This document shows positions 1 through 8,004 of a stretch of 64,000 bases of DNA, piece by piece. The stretch is taken from the NCBI GenBank assembly GCA_013373105.1, contig JABXIJ010000017.1, forward strand, positions 1-64,000. The letters run 5' to 3'. The stretch's first letter is position 1, and every line of letters begins with the position of its first letter. Made by a program: the position numbers and the translations under genes. The notes under the pieces were generated by a model. It did no database searches. It was given only the letters and a program-made list of their open reading frames with translations, and was not told the DNA's origin. The DNA comes from Flavobacteriaceae bacterium. Its GTDB lineage: Bacteria > Bacteroidota > Bacteroidia > Flavobacteriales > Flavobacteriaceae.

Positions 1-54
1 CCCGAATTCTTTTTTATATATTTACTAAACAAAACATTTAAATAATTGCTAGTT

Positions 55-444
55 ATGAGCATTTTTACTAAAATCATTAACGGTGAAATACCAAGTTATA
101 AAATTGCTGAAAACGATAATTTTATAGCATTTTTAGATATTAATCCAAATGTAAAAGGACACACGTTAGTAGTGCCTAAAAAAGAAGAAAATAAACTATT
201 TGATTTATCTAAAGAAGAATATTCAGCACTTATGGATTTTTCTTATAGAGTTGCCAAAGCTCTAGAAAAAACTATTGATTGTAAACGAATTGGTATGAGT
301 GTAATTGGGTTAGAAGTACCTCATGTTCATGTACATTTAATTCCAATTCAACAAATGGCAGACATGCAGTTTATGAAAAAAGAAAAGCTTACTACAGATG
401 AGTTTATAGCAATTGCAAAACAAATTTCCGATAACTTCGAATAA
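55..444 (+). CDS. HIT family nucleotide-binding hydrolase
   Basis: Small cytoplasmic histidine-triad protein; the family hydrolyses or transfers nucleoside phosphates such as adenosine phosphoramidates. The triad HVHVH is at residues 90-94, followed by LIP, and the N-terminal IFTKIINGEIP stretch is typical of the family. The full length (129 aa) fits. A longer reading from TTG at 46 exists, but the ATG at 55 gives the usual N-terminus, so I chose it. It converges with the histidine kinase downstream. The substrate cannot be told from sequence. Confidence 0.93.
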   Translation: MSIFTKIINGEIPSYKIAENDNFIAFLDINPNVKGHTLVVPKKEENKLFDLSKEEYSALMDFSYRVAKALEKTIDCKRIGMSVIGLEVPHVHVHLIPIQQMADMQFMKKEKLTTDEFIAIAKQISDNFE

Positions 445-455
445 GACTATTTAGC

Positions 456-1607
456 TTAAACCTTGTTTAAGGTAATTTGAAAAGTAGTTCCTTTACCTAA
501 CTCAGATTTTTTTACAAAAATTTTCCCTTTGTGGTAATCTTCAACTATTCTTTTAGAAAGCGATAACCCTAAACCCCAACCTCTTTTTTTAGTGGTAAAA
601 CCTGGTTTAAAAATTTGCTTGAATAGTTTTTTAGAAATTCCTTTACCTGTATCTCTAACTATAATTTTAATAAATTTTTGGTTTGCTGTTATAGCTAAAG
701 ATACACTGCCTTTACCTTGCATTGCATCTATGGCATTCTTAACTAAATTCTCAATTACCCAGCCAAAAAGTTCAATATTTACGTTGGCATTTATTTCTTC
801 TTGTTCAGTTGTAAAACTAAATGAAATTTGTTTAGAACTTCTAGATTCCAAATAATCAAAAGCTTGCTTGGTTACACTTACAATATTTTCTTTTTTAAGC
901 TCTGGAGTAGAGCCTATTTTAGAAAAACGATTGGCAATGGTATTTAATCTATGCACATCTTTTTCAATCTCATCAACATAAGTTTCATCAACTTTTTCTT
1001 GTTTTAAAATGGCAATCCAACCTAATAATGAAGAAAGTGGAGTGCCAATTTGATGTGCAGTTTCTTTAGCCATTCCTGTCCAAAGTTTATTGGTTTCTGC
1101 AGCCTTGTTTGAACTATAAAATTGATAAATTACCGTAAGAAAAAGTACTAAAATTAAGATTAACGCTATTGGATAATAGGTAAGTTTGTTTAATAAATCA
1201 GAATCTTTGTAATATATAAACTGCTTGTTTTTACCATTATAAGATATAGTAATTGGGTTATTTTGAGCTTTCATTAAATCCAATTGTTTTTCTATATATT
1301 TTGGATTTAATGATTTTATTGAATCTAAGTTTTGAGTGTAAATAATTGCCCCTTTTTCATCAACCAAAATCATTGGAATACTGCTGTTGTTTTCAATTAC
1401 TTTTAAAGGTAAAGTAACACTAGCATTTAAATCTGTATTAGAACCTAACTCTTTTTGAGCTTCAGCCAAAATTTCCATTTTTATGCGTTCTTCTTCTTTA
1501 AACTTTTGAAAGAACACATAAGTATTCCATAGAATTAGCGAAACAATTACAAAAGAAACTATAATTGAAACTCGCTTAAAAAGAACTGTGTTAGAGAAAA
1601 AGTTCAT
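456..1607 (-). CDS. Membrane sensor histidine kinase (orphan)
   Basis: Two transmembrane segments (about residues 12-33 and 146-163) flank an extracytoplasmic sensor of about 110 residues. The cytoplasmic half has an H-box with probable phospho-acceptor His185 (ETAHQIGTP), an N-box near 286-295 (ENLVKNAIDAM), G1 box DTGKGI at 319-324 and G2 box GWGLGLSL at 343-350. All catalytic boxes are intact, so it should be an active kinase. No response regulator lies beside it, so its partner is elsewhere. There is no recognisable HAMP domain between TM2 and the H-box, which are only about 20 residues apart. The signal sensed is unknown. Confidence 0.92.
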   Translation of the reverse strand: MNFFSNTVLFKRVSIIVSFVIVSLILWNTYVFFQKFKEEERIKMEILAEAQKELGSNTDLNASVTLPLKVIENNSSIPMILVDEKGAIIYTQNLDSIKSLNPKYIEKQLDLMKAQNNPITISYNGKNKQFIYYKDSDLLNKLTYYPIALILILVLFLTVIYQFYSSNKAAETNKLWTGMAKETAHQIGTPLSSLLGWIAILKQEKVDETYVDEIEKDVHRLNTIANRFSKIGSTPELKKENIVSVTKQAFDYLESRSSKQISFSFTTEQEEINANVNIELFGWVIENLVKNAIDAMQGKGSVSLAITANQKFIKIIVRDTGKGISKKLFKQIFKPGFTTKKRGWGLGLSLSKRIVEDYHKGKIFVKKSELGKGTTFQITLNKV

Positions 1608-1684
1608 GTAAACAAATATATGATTTCTTGTATATAACTCATTTGAAGTTTAGATAGTATCTTTACATTTCAAAAAACTAAAAT

Positions 1685-2545
1685 ATGCTTTCTATAGATC
1701 CAAAAGAAATATCAACAGGAAAATTACACGGCTATTTATTAGGTTCCATTGCACCAAGACCAATTGCTTTTGCAAGTACAATAGACGCAGATGGTAAACC
1801 AAATTTATCACCATTTAGTTTTTTTAATGTATTTGGTGCTAATCCTCCTACATTAATATTTTCGCCAGCAAGAAGTGTTAGAGATAATACAACAAAACAT
1901 ACGTTAGATAATGCTGAGCAAACCAAAGAAGTGGTTATAAATGTGGTAAATTATGACATTGTGCAACAGATGTCTTTAAGTAGTACTATGTATCCAAAAG
2001 GAGTTAATGAGTTTGAAAAATCTGGCTTAACCATGTTAAAATCTGATGTGGTGAAACCTTTTCGCGTTGCAGAATCTCCAGTTCAATTAGAGTGTAAAGT
2101 AACCAACATAATTTATACAGGTCCAGAAGGTGGAGCAGGAAATTTAATTATTTGTGAGGTTGTAAAAATGCATATTTCTGAAGATGTATTGTCTGAAGAT
2201 GGTAGTATAGATCAGTATAAAATTGATTTAGTTGCTAGAGCAGGAGGTAGTTTTTATTCAAGGGCTAGAGATGGGTTTTTTGAAATTCCAAAGCCAATAT
2301 CAACTTTAGGAATTGGTGTAGATAGTATTCCTGATGAAATAAAAAATAGCACTATTCTAACAGGAAATAATTTAGGCATGTTAGGCAATGTAAACGAAAT
2401 ACCATCTGAGGAAAGTGTTAATAACTTTGGAAAAGTACACCCTGAATTTATTGGGTTAGAACTCACAAAAAAACATACATTTGCTAAAGATTATTTAGAA
2501 AAAAACGATGTAGAAAGTGCTTGGAAAGTACTTTTATTAAAATAA
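1685..2545 (+). CDS. Flavin reductase-like (FMN-binding split barrel) protein
   Basis: The N-terminal part (about residues 15-190) has the split-barrel flavin-binding pattern, with GSIAPRPIAFAST near residue 21 and NLSPFSFFNVFGANPP near residue 40, as in flavoredoxin and DIM6/NTAB family proteins. Such proteins bind FMN and reduce flavins or act as small oxidoreductases. The C-terminal hundred residues are less recognisable. It is 6 bases upstream of the DUF3127 gene, so the two may be co-transcribed. The specific reaction is not evident. Confidence 0.85.
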   Translation: MLSIDPKEISTGKLHGYLLGSIAPRPIAFASTIDADGKPNLSPFSFFNVFGANPPTLIFSPARSVRDNTTKHTLDNAEQTKEVVINVVNYDIVQQMSLSSTMYPKGVNEFEKSGLTMLKSDVVKPFRVAESPVQLECKVTNIIYTGPEGGAGNLIICEVVKMHISEDVLSEDGSIDQYKIDLVARAGGSFYSRARDGFFEIPKPISTLGIGVDSIPDEIKNSTILTGNNLGMLGNVNEIPSEESVNNFGKVHPEFIGLELTKKHTFAKDYLEKNDVESAWKVLLLK

Positions 2546-2551
2546 TAAATT

Positions 2552-2920
2552 ATGGAAGTAATAGGTAAAATAAAATTGATAGGAGATGTGCAAACTTTTG
2601 GTAGCAATGGTTTTAGAAAAAGAGAACTAGTAGTTACTACAGATGAGCAATATCCTCAAATGATAATGATAGAATTTGTACAAGACAAAACAGACTTGTT
2701 AAACAATTTTTCTGTAGGTCAAGATGTAAAAGTATCTATTAACTTAAGAGGTAGAGAATGGATTAACCCACAAGGTGAAGCAAAGTATTTTAACTCTATT
2801 CAAGGTTGGAGAATAGAAAATTTAAGTCAAGCTTCTCAAGGACAAAATTTACCTCCTGTAGATCAATTTCAACCTGCATCAGATTTAACAGACGAAGAAC
2901 CAGATGATTTACCTTTTTAA
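2552..2920 (+). CDS. DUF3127 domain protein (OB-fold-like)
   Basis: A 122-residue protein matching the DUF3127 family: MEVIGKI at the start, a central QDVKVSINLRGREW motif, and a Pro/Gln-rich acidic tail ending DDLPF. That acidic, DLPF-type tail resembles the C-terminal tip of single-stranded DNA-binding proteins, which suggests but does not prove a nucleic-acid role. It is followed by a clear hairpin terminator at 2938-2968. Confidence 0.85.
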   Translation: MEVIGKIKLIGDVQTFGSNGFRKRELVVTTDEQYPQMIMIEFVQDKTDLLNNFSVGQDVKVSINLRGREWINPQGEAKYFNSIQGWRIENLSQASQGQNLPPVDQFQPASDLTDEEPDDLPF

Positions 2921-2937
2921 GAAAAGATTATAGCAAT

Positions 2938-2968
2938 AAAAAAGCCTCGCAATTTGCGTGGCTTTTTT
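2938..2968 (+). terminator. Rho-independent terminator after DUF3127
   Basis: A 14-base arm (AAAAAAGCCTCGCA) pairs with TGCGTGGCTTTTTT across a 3-base loop, with one T-T mismatch, and ends in a T run. Confidence 0.85.
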
Positions 2969-3046
2969 ATTTTATTTAATTCTATCTGAAAATTTTAAAA
3001 AGTAACTCAGTATTTAATTTCAGAAACATAAAATTTATAAGTAAAC

Positions 3047-3292
3047 TTATTTCTTGATTTCATTTTTTGGCATTGGACCACGTAAATGAATTATTAAACC
3101 GTTTAAAAAATTACGTAAAAACTGATCTCCACATTCCATATATTTTGGATGATCTTCTTTTCTAAAAATTGCACCAATTTCTCCTTTGGTTACTTTAAAA
3201 TCTACCAACGCACAAATATCTATAATATCTGTGTCGCGAAGTTTATGTGCAACTCGTAGTTTTTTAAAAATATCATTATTAGTTAATCCCAT
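3047..3292 (-). CDS. DUF1456 (YehS-like) small protein
   Basis: An 81-residue protein with one copy of the DUF1456 repeat: NNDIFKKLRVAHKL near the start, a central FRKEDHPKYMECGDQFL motif, then FLNGLI. YehS-type proteins usually carry two tandem copies in about 150 residues, so this is a single-repeat version. It starts 4 bases after the VTT membrane protein and is probably in its operon. The function is unknown. Confidence 0.75.
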   Translation of the reverse strand: MGLTNNDIFKKLRVAHKLRDTDIIDICALVDFKVTKGEIGAIFRKEDHPKYMECGDQFLRNFLNGLIIHLRGPMPKNEIKK

Positions 3293-3296
3293 ACTG

Positions 3297-3917
3297 CTAA
3301 CTTACAACATTAAAAATTGCCCAAGCATATAAAGCGAATCTTGCTAATCTAAATAATCCTAAAACAACAACATTTCTAAATGGATATTTTATCATTCCAG
3401 CAGTCATACAAGCAATTGAAAAAGGCAGAGGTAATAAAGCGCCAACTAAAATTAAAATGCCACCCCATTTTTTTGTGTTTTTTAAGTTTTCGGCCATTTT
3501 AATTTCTAAATAGATTTTTATAGCCTCAATTCTTAAGGTCATTCTACCAATAAAATAAGAGAGTAAACCACCAATATAAGATAGTACTGCTAAAATAGAT
3601 AGGTTAAGAATAGGTGTACTTGTCTTTTTAGACCAAGCAATAAAAATTTCTGGAGGAATTAAACCTAAAATGGTTTCAGAAATAAAGAAAACTGTTAATA
3701 CAGAAAGCCTAGAAAAAGTTTCTGTAAAATAACGTAAACCTTCATTTATATTGTAAACGTATTTATTGAATAGTATAATAGCTAAAATAACTAATACAAT
3801 GGGAATAAAGGCTCTTCGAATACTTTCCCAAACAAAAAGATAAAAGCCAGTTCTCTTATAATATTTATGAACTAACCTTGCTCGTTGTCTTTTCGATTTT
3901 TTTAATTTTTTTGGCAT
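3297..3917 (-). CDS. DedA/VTT-like integral membrane protein
   Basis: A 206-residue membrane protein with a very basic N-terminus (KKLKKSKRQRAR) and about four to five hydrophobic segments. The ISETILGLIPPEIFIAW stretch near residue 98 and the LVGALLPLPFSIACMTAGM stretch near residue 157 match the re-entrant loop pattern of VTT/SNARE-associated (DedA, YqaA) proteins. That superfamily is linked to lipid scrambling and envelope homeostasis. It is followed closely by the DUF1456 gene. The exact subfamily is uncertain. Confidence 0.7.
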   Translation of the reverse strand: MPKKLKKSKRQRARLVHKYYKRTGFYLFVWESIRRAFIPIVLVILAIILFNKYVYNINEGLRYFTETFSRLSVLTVFFISETILGLIPPEIFIAWSKKTSTPILNLSILAVLSYIGGLLSYFIGRMTLRIEAIKIYLEIKMAENLKNTKKWGGILILVGALLPLPFSIACMTAGMIKYPFRNVVVLGLFRLARFALYAWAIFNVVS

Positions 3918-4031
3918 TTTATATTAAAAACAGAATGCTAAAATAAGGACAAAAAATTTGCTAACAGCATAAACTTTATAACTTAACTCATTTTTAATAA
4001 TTTAGTATTTTAGCTAATAAATTCAATAGAA

Positions 4032-5411
4032 ATGAGGGTAACCAAAATTATAGAAAATGTATTTAAAAACTATTTACCTTCACCACTTACAATAGCTATT
4101 TTATTAACCTTATTCACTTTTGGTTTAGCGTTACTATTAACTAAACCTATAGAAAGTTCTATTTTAGATTATAGCACATCAATTTTACAGTTTTGGCAAG
4201 ATGGAATTTGGTCTGATAGTCTTTTGGTTTTTGCTTACCAAATGATGTTAATTCTAGTTTTAGGACATGTTTTAGTGTTAAGTAAACCCATAAGTAATTT
4301 AATTTTAAAAGCAACAAATTTCTGCACAAACACAGCCAATAGCGCTGCTATTGTAGCTTTTTTTACCATGATTGTAGCTTTTTTTAATTGGGGTTTGGGT
4401 TTAATATTTGGTGCTTTATTAGCTAGAAAAGTTGCTGAACATGCTCAAAGAAATAATATTGCCATAAACTACCCAATAATTGGTGCTGCAGGGTATTTAG
4501 GTTTAATGGTTTGGCATGGTGGTATTTCTGGTTCTGCACCTATAAAAATTAATGAAGATGGCCACATAAAAAGCTTGCTTCAAAATAGTGGAAACGAATC
4601 TATTTTAAGTCAAATACCTGCAAACATAACGTATGCAGAAACTATTTTTAGTTGGTGGAATTTACTCATATTTACCATTGTTCTTTTAGTAATTACTATG
4701 CTTTTCTACAATTTAGGTAAAAAAGCAAAACCTACTAAAATTGAATTATCTGAATATAAGTTTAGCGGAGATGAAGAAGTAAATACTAAATCTGAAAAGT
4801 TAGATAGTTCTAAAGTTTTAGCCATTTCATTTGGACTAATTATTATGATTGCTTTTGCCTATTCTTATGCTAGTGATATTACAGCTTTAAAAATAACCCC
4901 AAATCTTATCAATTTTTTTATGTTAGGTTTAGGTATTATTCTGCATGGTAGTTTTAAAAAATTTGGTAACGCAGTTCATGAATCTATTACAGATATTTCT
5001 GGAATTTTAGTTCAGTTTCCACTGTACTTTGGAATTATGGGAATTATGAATCAATCTGGATTGGTTACTCAAATTTCCGACTTTTTTGTATCGATTTCCA
5101 ATGCAACAACTTTACCAATTTTTACATTTTTTAGTGCTGGTTTGGTCAATATTTTTGTGCCAAGTGGTGGAGGTCAATGGGTTGTGCAAGGACCAATTGT
5201 GGTAGAATCTGCTTTGCAATTAGGGGTTCCTTTACCCAAAGCTATAATGGCGTTATCTTATGGAGATCAAATTACCAATATGTTACAACCATTTTGGGCA
5301 TTACCATTATTAGGCATCACCAAATTAAAAGCGAAAGAAATTTTACCATATACTTTAATAGCCATGGTTGTTGCAAGTGTTATTTATATTTTAGGTTTAT
5401 TACTTATTTAA
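4032..5411 (+). CDS. atoE: Short-chain fatty acid transporter, AtoE family
   Basis: A 459-residue polytopic inner-membrane protein. Family-typical parts are the NYLPSPLTIAILLTLFTF N-terminus, the FFNWGLGLIFGALLAR stretch near residue 118, AGYLGLMVWHGGISGSAP near residue 152, and FVPSGGGQWVVQGP near residue 375. The AtoE family is associated with uptake of acetoacetate and short-chain fatty acids. It sits directly upstream of aat (1 base gap), but the two have no obvious functional link. The specific substrate is inferred from family only. Confidence 0.88.
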   Translation: MRVTKIIENVFKNYLPSPLTIAILLTLFTFGLALLLTKPIESSILDYSTSILQFWQDGIWSDSLLVFAYQMMLILVLGHVLVLSKPISNLILKATNFCTNTANSAAIVAFFTMIVAFFNWGLGLIFGALLARKVAEHAQRNNIAINYPIIGAAGYLGLMVWHGGISGSAPIKINEDGHIKSLLQNSGNESILSQIPANITYAETIFSWWNLLIFTIVLLVITMLFYNLGKKAKPTKIELSEYKFSGDEEVNTKSEKLDSSKVLAISFGLIIMIAFAYSYASDITALKITPNLINFFMLGLGIILHGSFKKFGNAVHESITDISGILVQFPLYFGIMGIMNQSGLVTQISDFFVSISNATTLPIFTFFSAGLVNIFVPSGGGQWVVQGPIVVESALQLGVPLPKAIMALSYGDQITNMLQPFWALPLLGITKLKAKEILPYTLIAMVVASVIYILGLLLI

Positions 5412-5412
5412 A

Positions 5413-6039
5413 ATGTATTGGCTATCAGATAAAATTGAATTTCCACCTTATGAATATGCAACCCAAGAAGGCATCATTGCTATTGGTGGAGATTTATCTA
5501 CAGAGCGTTTAATACATGCTTATAAAAATGGAATTTTCCCTTGGTATTCAGAAAGTGAGCCTATTATATGGTATTGTCCTCCAGAACGAATGGTGTTGTT
5601 TCCTACAGATTTAAAAATTTCGAAATCTATGCGTAAAGTTTTACGAGACAAAAACTTTACGATAACTGAAAATAAAGCTTTTGAAGAGGTTATTTATAAC
5701 TGCAAAACTATTGATAGAAATGATGGTTTTGGCACTTGGATTACCAATGAAATGGAGCAAGCTTACATAAGTTTACTCAAAAAAGGAGTAGCCAAATCTA
5801 TTGAAGTTTGGTTAAATAAAGAATTGGTTGGTGGTTTATATGGCATAGAAATTAACGGCATTTTTTGTGGAGAAAGCATGTTTAGTAAAGTATCGAATAC
5901 TTCTAAATTAGCGTTTATTCATTTAGTACAAAAAGGAAATTATAAGATAATAGACTGCCAAATTTACAACGACCATTTGGCAAGTTTAGGCGCTAAAGAA
6001 ATTGATAGAGATTTGTTTTTGAAGATATTGAAGAGTTAG
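5413..6039 (+). CDS. aat: Leucyl/phenylalanyl-tRNA--protein transferase
   Basis: Aat adds Leu or Phe to proteins with N-terminal Lys or Arg, making N-end-rule (ClpAP/S) degrons. The family pattern is present: GIIAIGGDLSTERLIHAYKNGIFPWYS near the N-terminus, WYCPPERMVL (variant of the usual WWSPDPR), FGTWITNEMEQAY, and a C-terminal IIDCQIYNDHLASLGA. The 208-residue length is normal. It overlaps no gene but starts one base after atoE and ends 3 bases from the convergent NERD gene. Confidence 0.95.
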   Translation: MYWLSDKIEFPPYEYATQEGIIAIGGDLSTERLIHAYKNGIFPWYSESEPIIWYCPPERMVLFPTDLKISKSMRKVLRDKNFTITENKAFEEVIYNCKTIDRNDGFGTWITNEMEQAYISLLKKGVAKSIEVWLNKELVGGLYGIEINGIFCGESMFSKVSNTSKLAFIHLVQKGNYKIIDCQIYNDHLASLGAKEIDRDLFLKILKS

Positions 6040-6042
6040 TTT

Positions 6043-7089
6043 TTATACTAATTCTGTAACAATTCTATTAAATTGTTTATCAGTTAAAACTGGTTCAAAA
6101 TATTTAATATAATCATTTAACTCTCTCAATAGTTTAATACTTACGTATTTAAATTGACCTTTAGGTTTATTATTAATCATAACTATTAGGTTACGAATTG
6201 GAATAGTTTGTACTCCCCAATGATGGTCATTTAATGTTATATTTTCTGATATGTATATATATAGTCCAAAACTAGACCTTTCAATTTGTTGAATAGGTGA
6301 CCTTAAACTAATTGAGTTAACAGATGATTTACTCCAATTTTTTGTTTCAATAATAAAAATACCTGATTTAGAAATTAATAGATGATCTATTTGAATTGAG
6401 TTAATTCTTTGATTATATTTCTTATAAAAGATTGGGCTAGAAAAATTAAGGTTGAAGTCATTAATTAATACATAATCATCAGAAAGTTTTTTTACTTCTT
6501 TTACAACTAGATTTTCACCAATTGCACCTGATATTAAATTTTTAGAATTTTCTAAAACTCTCTTTATGTATTCCAACTTCCTAATTTTAGGTTTTGCTCT
6601 ATCATCGACTATTTTTTGTTTTCCAGTTTTATATTCTTTTATAAAAATTTCATCTTTTTCAATCTTGTAATTAAGATTTTGAACTGAAGTATTTACTATT
6701 GTAGTTTTATTCTTAAAGTAATAATTTAATTGTCTTTTCAATGATCTTAACTTAATCGATGATATCAGCCTTTTTAAAAAGTTTGTATTCTTAGTTTCTA
6801 TCAAATTAATTTTTGATTGTAAATCACAAATTTTTGTTTCAATTTTTTTAGATTCTAAATTGATTATTTCTTTTCTAAGTTTTTTACTCTTTATAAGATT
6901 TGTACATGTTTCTTGATACTCTATTTCCAGTTTTTTAGTTTCATCATTAAGAATGGCAAGTTTTTCATCATTAAAATTTGTGAGAAATTCATTTATTTCT
7001 TTTACAGAATTAAACCTAGAAATTCCATGACTGTCTAATTCAGACTTTAATGATTTAAGAGATTCTATTGTTCCAAATATTCTTGCCAT
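6043..7089 (-). CDS. NERD-domain nuclease-like protein with long coiled coil
   Basis: The N-terminal 185 residues are Lys/Glu/Asn-rich and predicted coiled coil. The C-terminal part is a NERD (nuclease-related) domain: GAIGEN at 188-193, IDH at 234-236, and ETKNW at 248-252. Asp235, Glu248 and Lys250 form the D...ExK signature of PD-(D/E)xK nucleases, so the active site looks intact. No signal peptide. NERD proteins are scattered in accessory DNA and are poorly characterised. It sits between aat and the broken phnA, which suggests an insertion into an otherwise housekeeping region, but no mobile-element ends were seen. Confidence 0.8.
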   Translation of the reverse strand: MARIFGTIESLKSLKSELDSHGISRFNSVKEINEFLTNFNDEKLAILNDETKKLEIEYQETCTNLIKSKKLRKEIINLESKKIETKICDLQSKINLIETKNTNFLKRLISSIKLRSLKRQLNYYFKNKTTIVNTSVQNLNYKIEKDEIFIKEYKTGKQKIVDDRAKPKIRKLEYIKRVLENSKNLISGAIGENLVVKEVKKLSDDYVLINDFNLNFSSPIFYKKYNQRINSIQIDHLLISKSGIFIIETKNWSKSSVNSISLRSPIQQIERSSFGLYIYISENITLNDHHWGVQTIPIRNLIVMINNKPKGQFKYVSIKLLRELNDYIKYFEPVLTDKQFNRIVTELV

Positions 7090-7098
7090 TTAAAAGTT

Positions 7099-7439
7099 TT
7101 AAGCTTTTCTAACAAACTCAGATTTTAATCCCATTGCGCCAAAACCATCTATTTTACAACTTATGTTGTGATCGCCATCTGTGAGCCTAATATTTTTAAC
7201 TTTAGTACCTGCTTTTACAGGTTTTGGTGCACCTTTTACAGGTAAATCTTTTATAACAATTACAGTATCGCCATCGTTTAATTCATTACCATTAGCGTCT
7301 AGAATCTTTTCAGTTTCCTCTTCAATTTTTTGTTTGGGTTCCATTCAAAAAAACATTCTGGACATGCATATAAGTTTTCATTTAATGCGTAACCATAAGG
7401 AGAGTTACATTGTGGGCAAGGTTTCATGGAGTCTGGCAT
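7099..7439 (-). pseudogene. yjdM: PhnA/YjdM zinc-ribbon protein, split by a -1 frameshift
   Basis: Two halves of one PhnA-type protein are in different frames. From ATG at 7439 the first frame gives the zinc ribbon (CPQC then CPEC, then FFEWNP); the second frame, read from about 7344, gives the C-terminal PhnA domain ([13 protein letters not shown] ... [21 protein letters not shown]). The break falls at a run of six A on the coding strand (T run at about 7326-7331). One extra A would restore a continuous protein of about 113 residues, the normal family length. Possible causes are a real mutation, homopolymer sequencing error, or slippage at the A run. The biochemical role of the family is uncertain despite the phosphonate-related name. 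Confidence 0.85.
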
Positions 7440-7494
7440 GTATGTAGTATTCTTAAAAGATTATTTTTTATGATTTTAAAACTTTGGTAAAGAT

Positions 7495-7524
7495 AAAAAA
7501 CCCAAACACATGTTTAGGTTTTTT
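7495..7524 (-). terminator. Hairpin terminator downstream of mscL
   Basis: AAAAAACCCAAAC pairs with GTTTAGGTTTTTT with one mismatch around a short loop. It lies 22 bases beyond the mscL stop and has U-runs in both directions. Confidence 0.7.
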
Positions 7525-7545
7525 ACATTTTAAGCGTTATAAAAA

Positions 7546-7956
7546 TTATTTTTTAGCCAATAAATCTCTAATTTCTGCTAATAGGTCTTCTTGACTTGGT
7601 CCTTTTGGTGGCTCTGGTTTTGGCTCTTCTTTTTTCTTAGTTGCATTTACTGCTTTTACAATCATAAACATTACAAAAGCTACAATTATAAAATCGATAA
7701 CATTGGTAATAAAATCGCCATACAATACAGCTACTTCACCAGCCATTTTACCAGATTCATCTGCAACACCTTCTTTAACAATTAATTTTAAATCTTTAAA
7801 ATCAGCTTTAAAAATTAAACCAACTAAAGGTGAAACAATACCTCCTGTAAACGAGGTTACTACTTGCTTAAAAGCAGCACCCATTACAAAACCTACTGCA
7901 ATGTCTATAAGATTGCCCTTCATGGCAAAATCTTTAAATTCTTTTAGCATTCCCAT
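7546..7956 (-). CDS. mscL: Large-conductance mechanosensitive channel MscL
   Basis: A 136-residue inner-membrane channel that opens under hypo-osmotic shock. It shows the family N-terminus (LKEFKDFAMKGNLIDIAVGFVMG), TM1 to about residue 40, a periplasmic loop of about 35 residues, TM2 (about 87-105), and a C-terminal amphipathic segment after a proline-rich linker (EEPKPEPPKGP). It is followed by a terminator and is separate from alr upstream on the same strand (48-base gap). Confidence 0.97.
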   Translation of the reverse strand: MGMLKEFKDFAMKGNLIDIAVGFVMGAAFKQVVTSFTGGIVSPLVGLIFKADFKDLKLIVKEGVADESGKMAGEVAVLYGDFITNVIDFIIVAFVMFMIVKAVNATKKKEEPKPEPPKGPSQEDLLAEIRDLLAKK

Positions 7957-8004
7957 ATTAAGTTGTTTTTAATTAGTTAGTTAAGCTAATGTAAATAAAA
8001 CAAA

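Noticed and set aside
1-45. Left edge as the end of a terminator for an upstream gene
   Set aside because: A CCCGAATTC then T-run looks like the right arm of a hairpin, but the left arm is outside the window, so it cannot be supported.
5177-5512. Plus-strand ORF across the atoE/aat junction
   Set aside because: Out of frame with two well-supported genes and with no domain.
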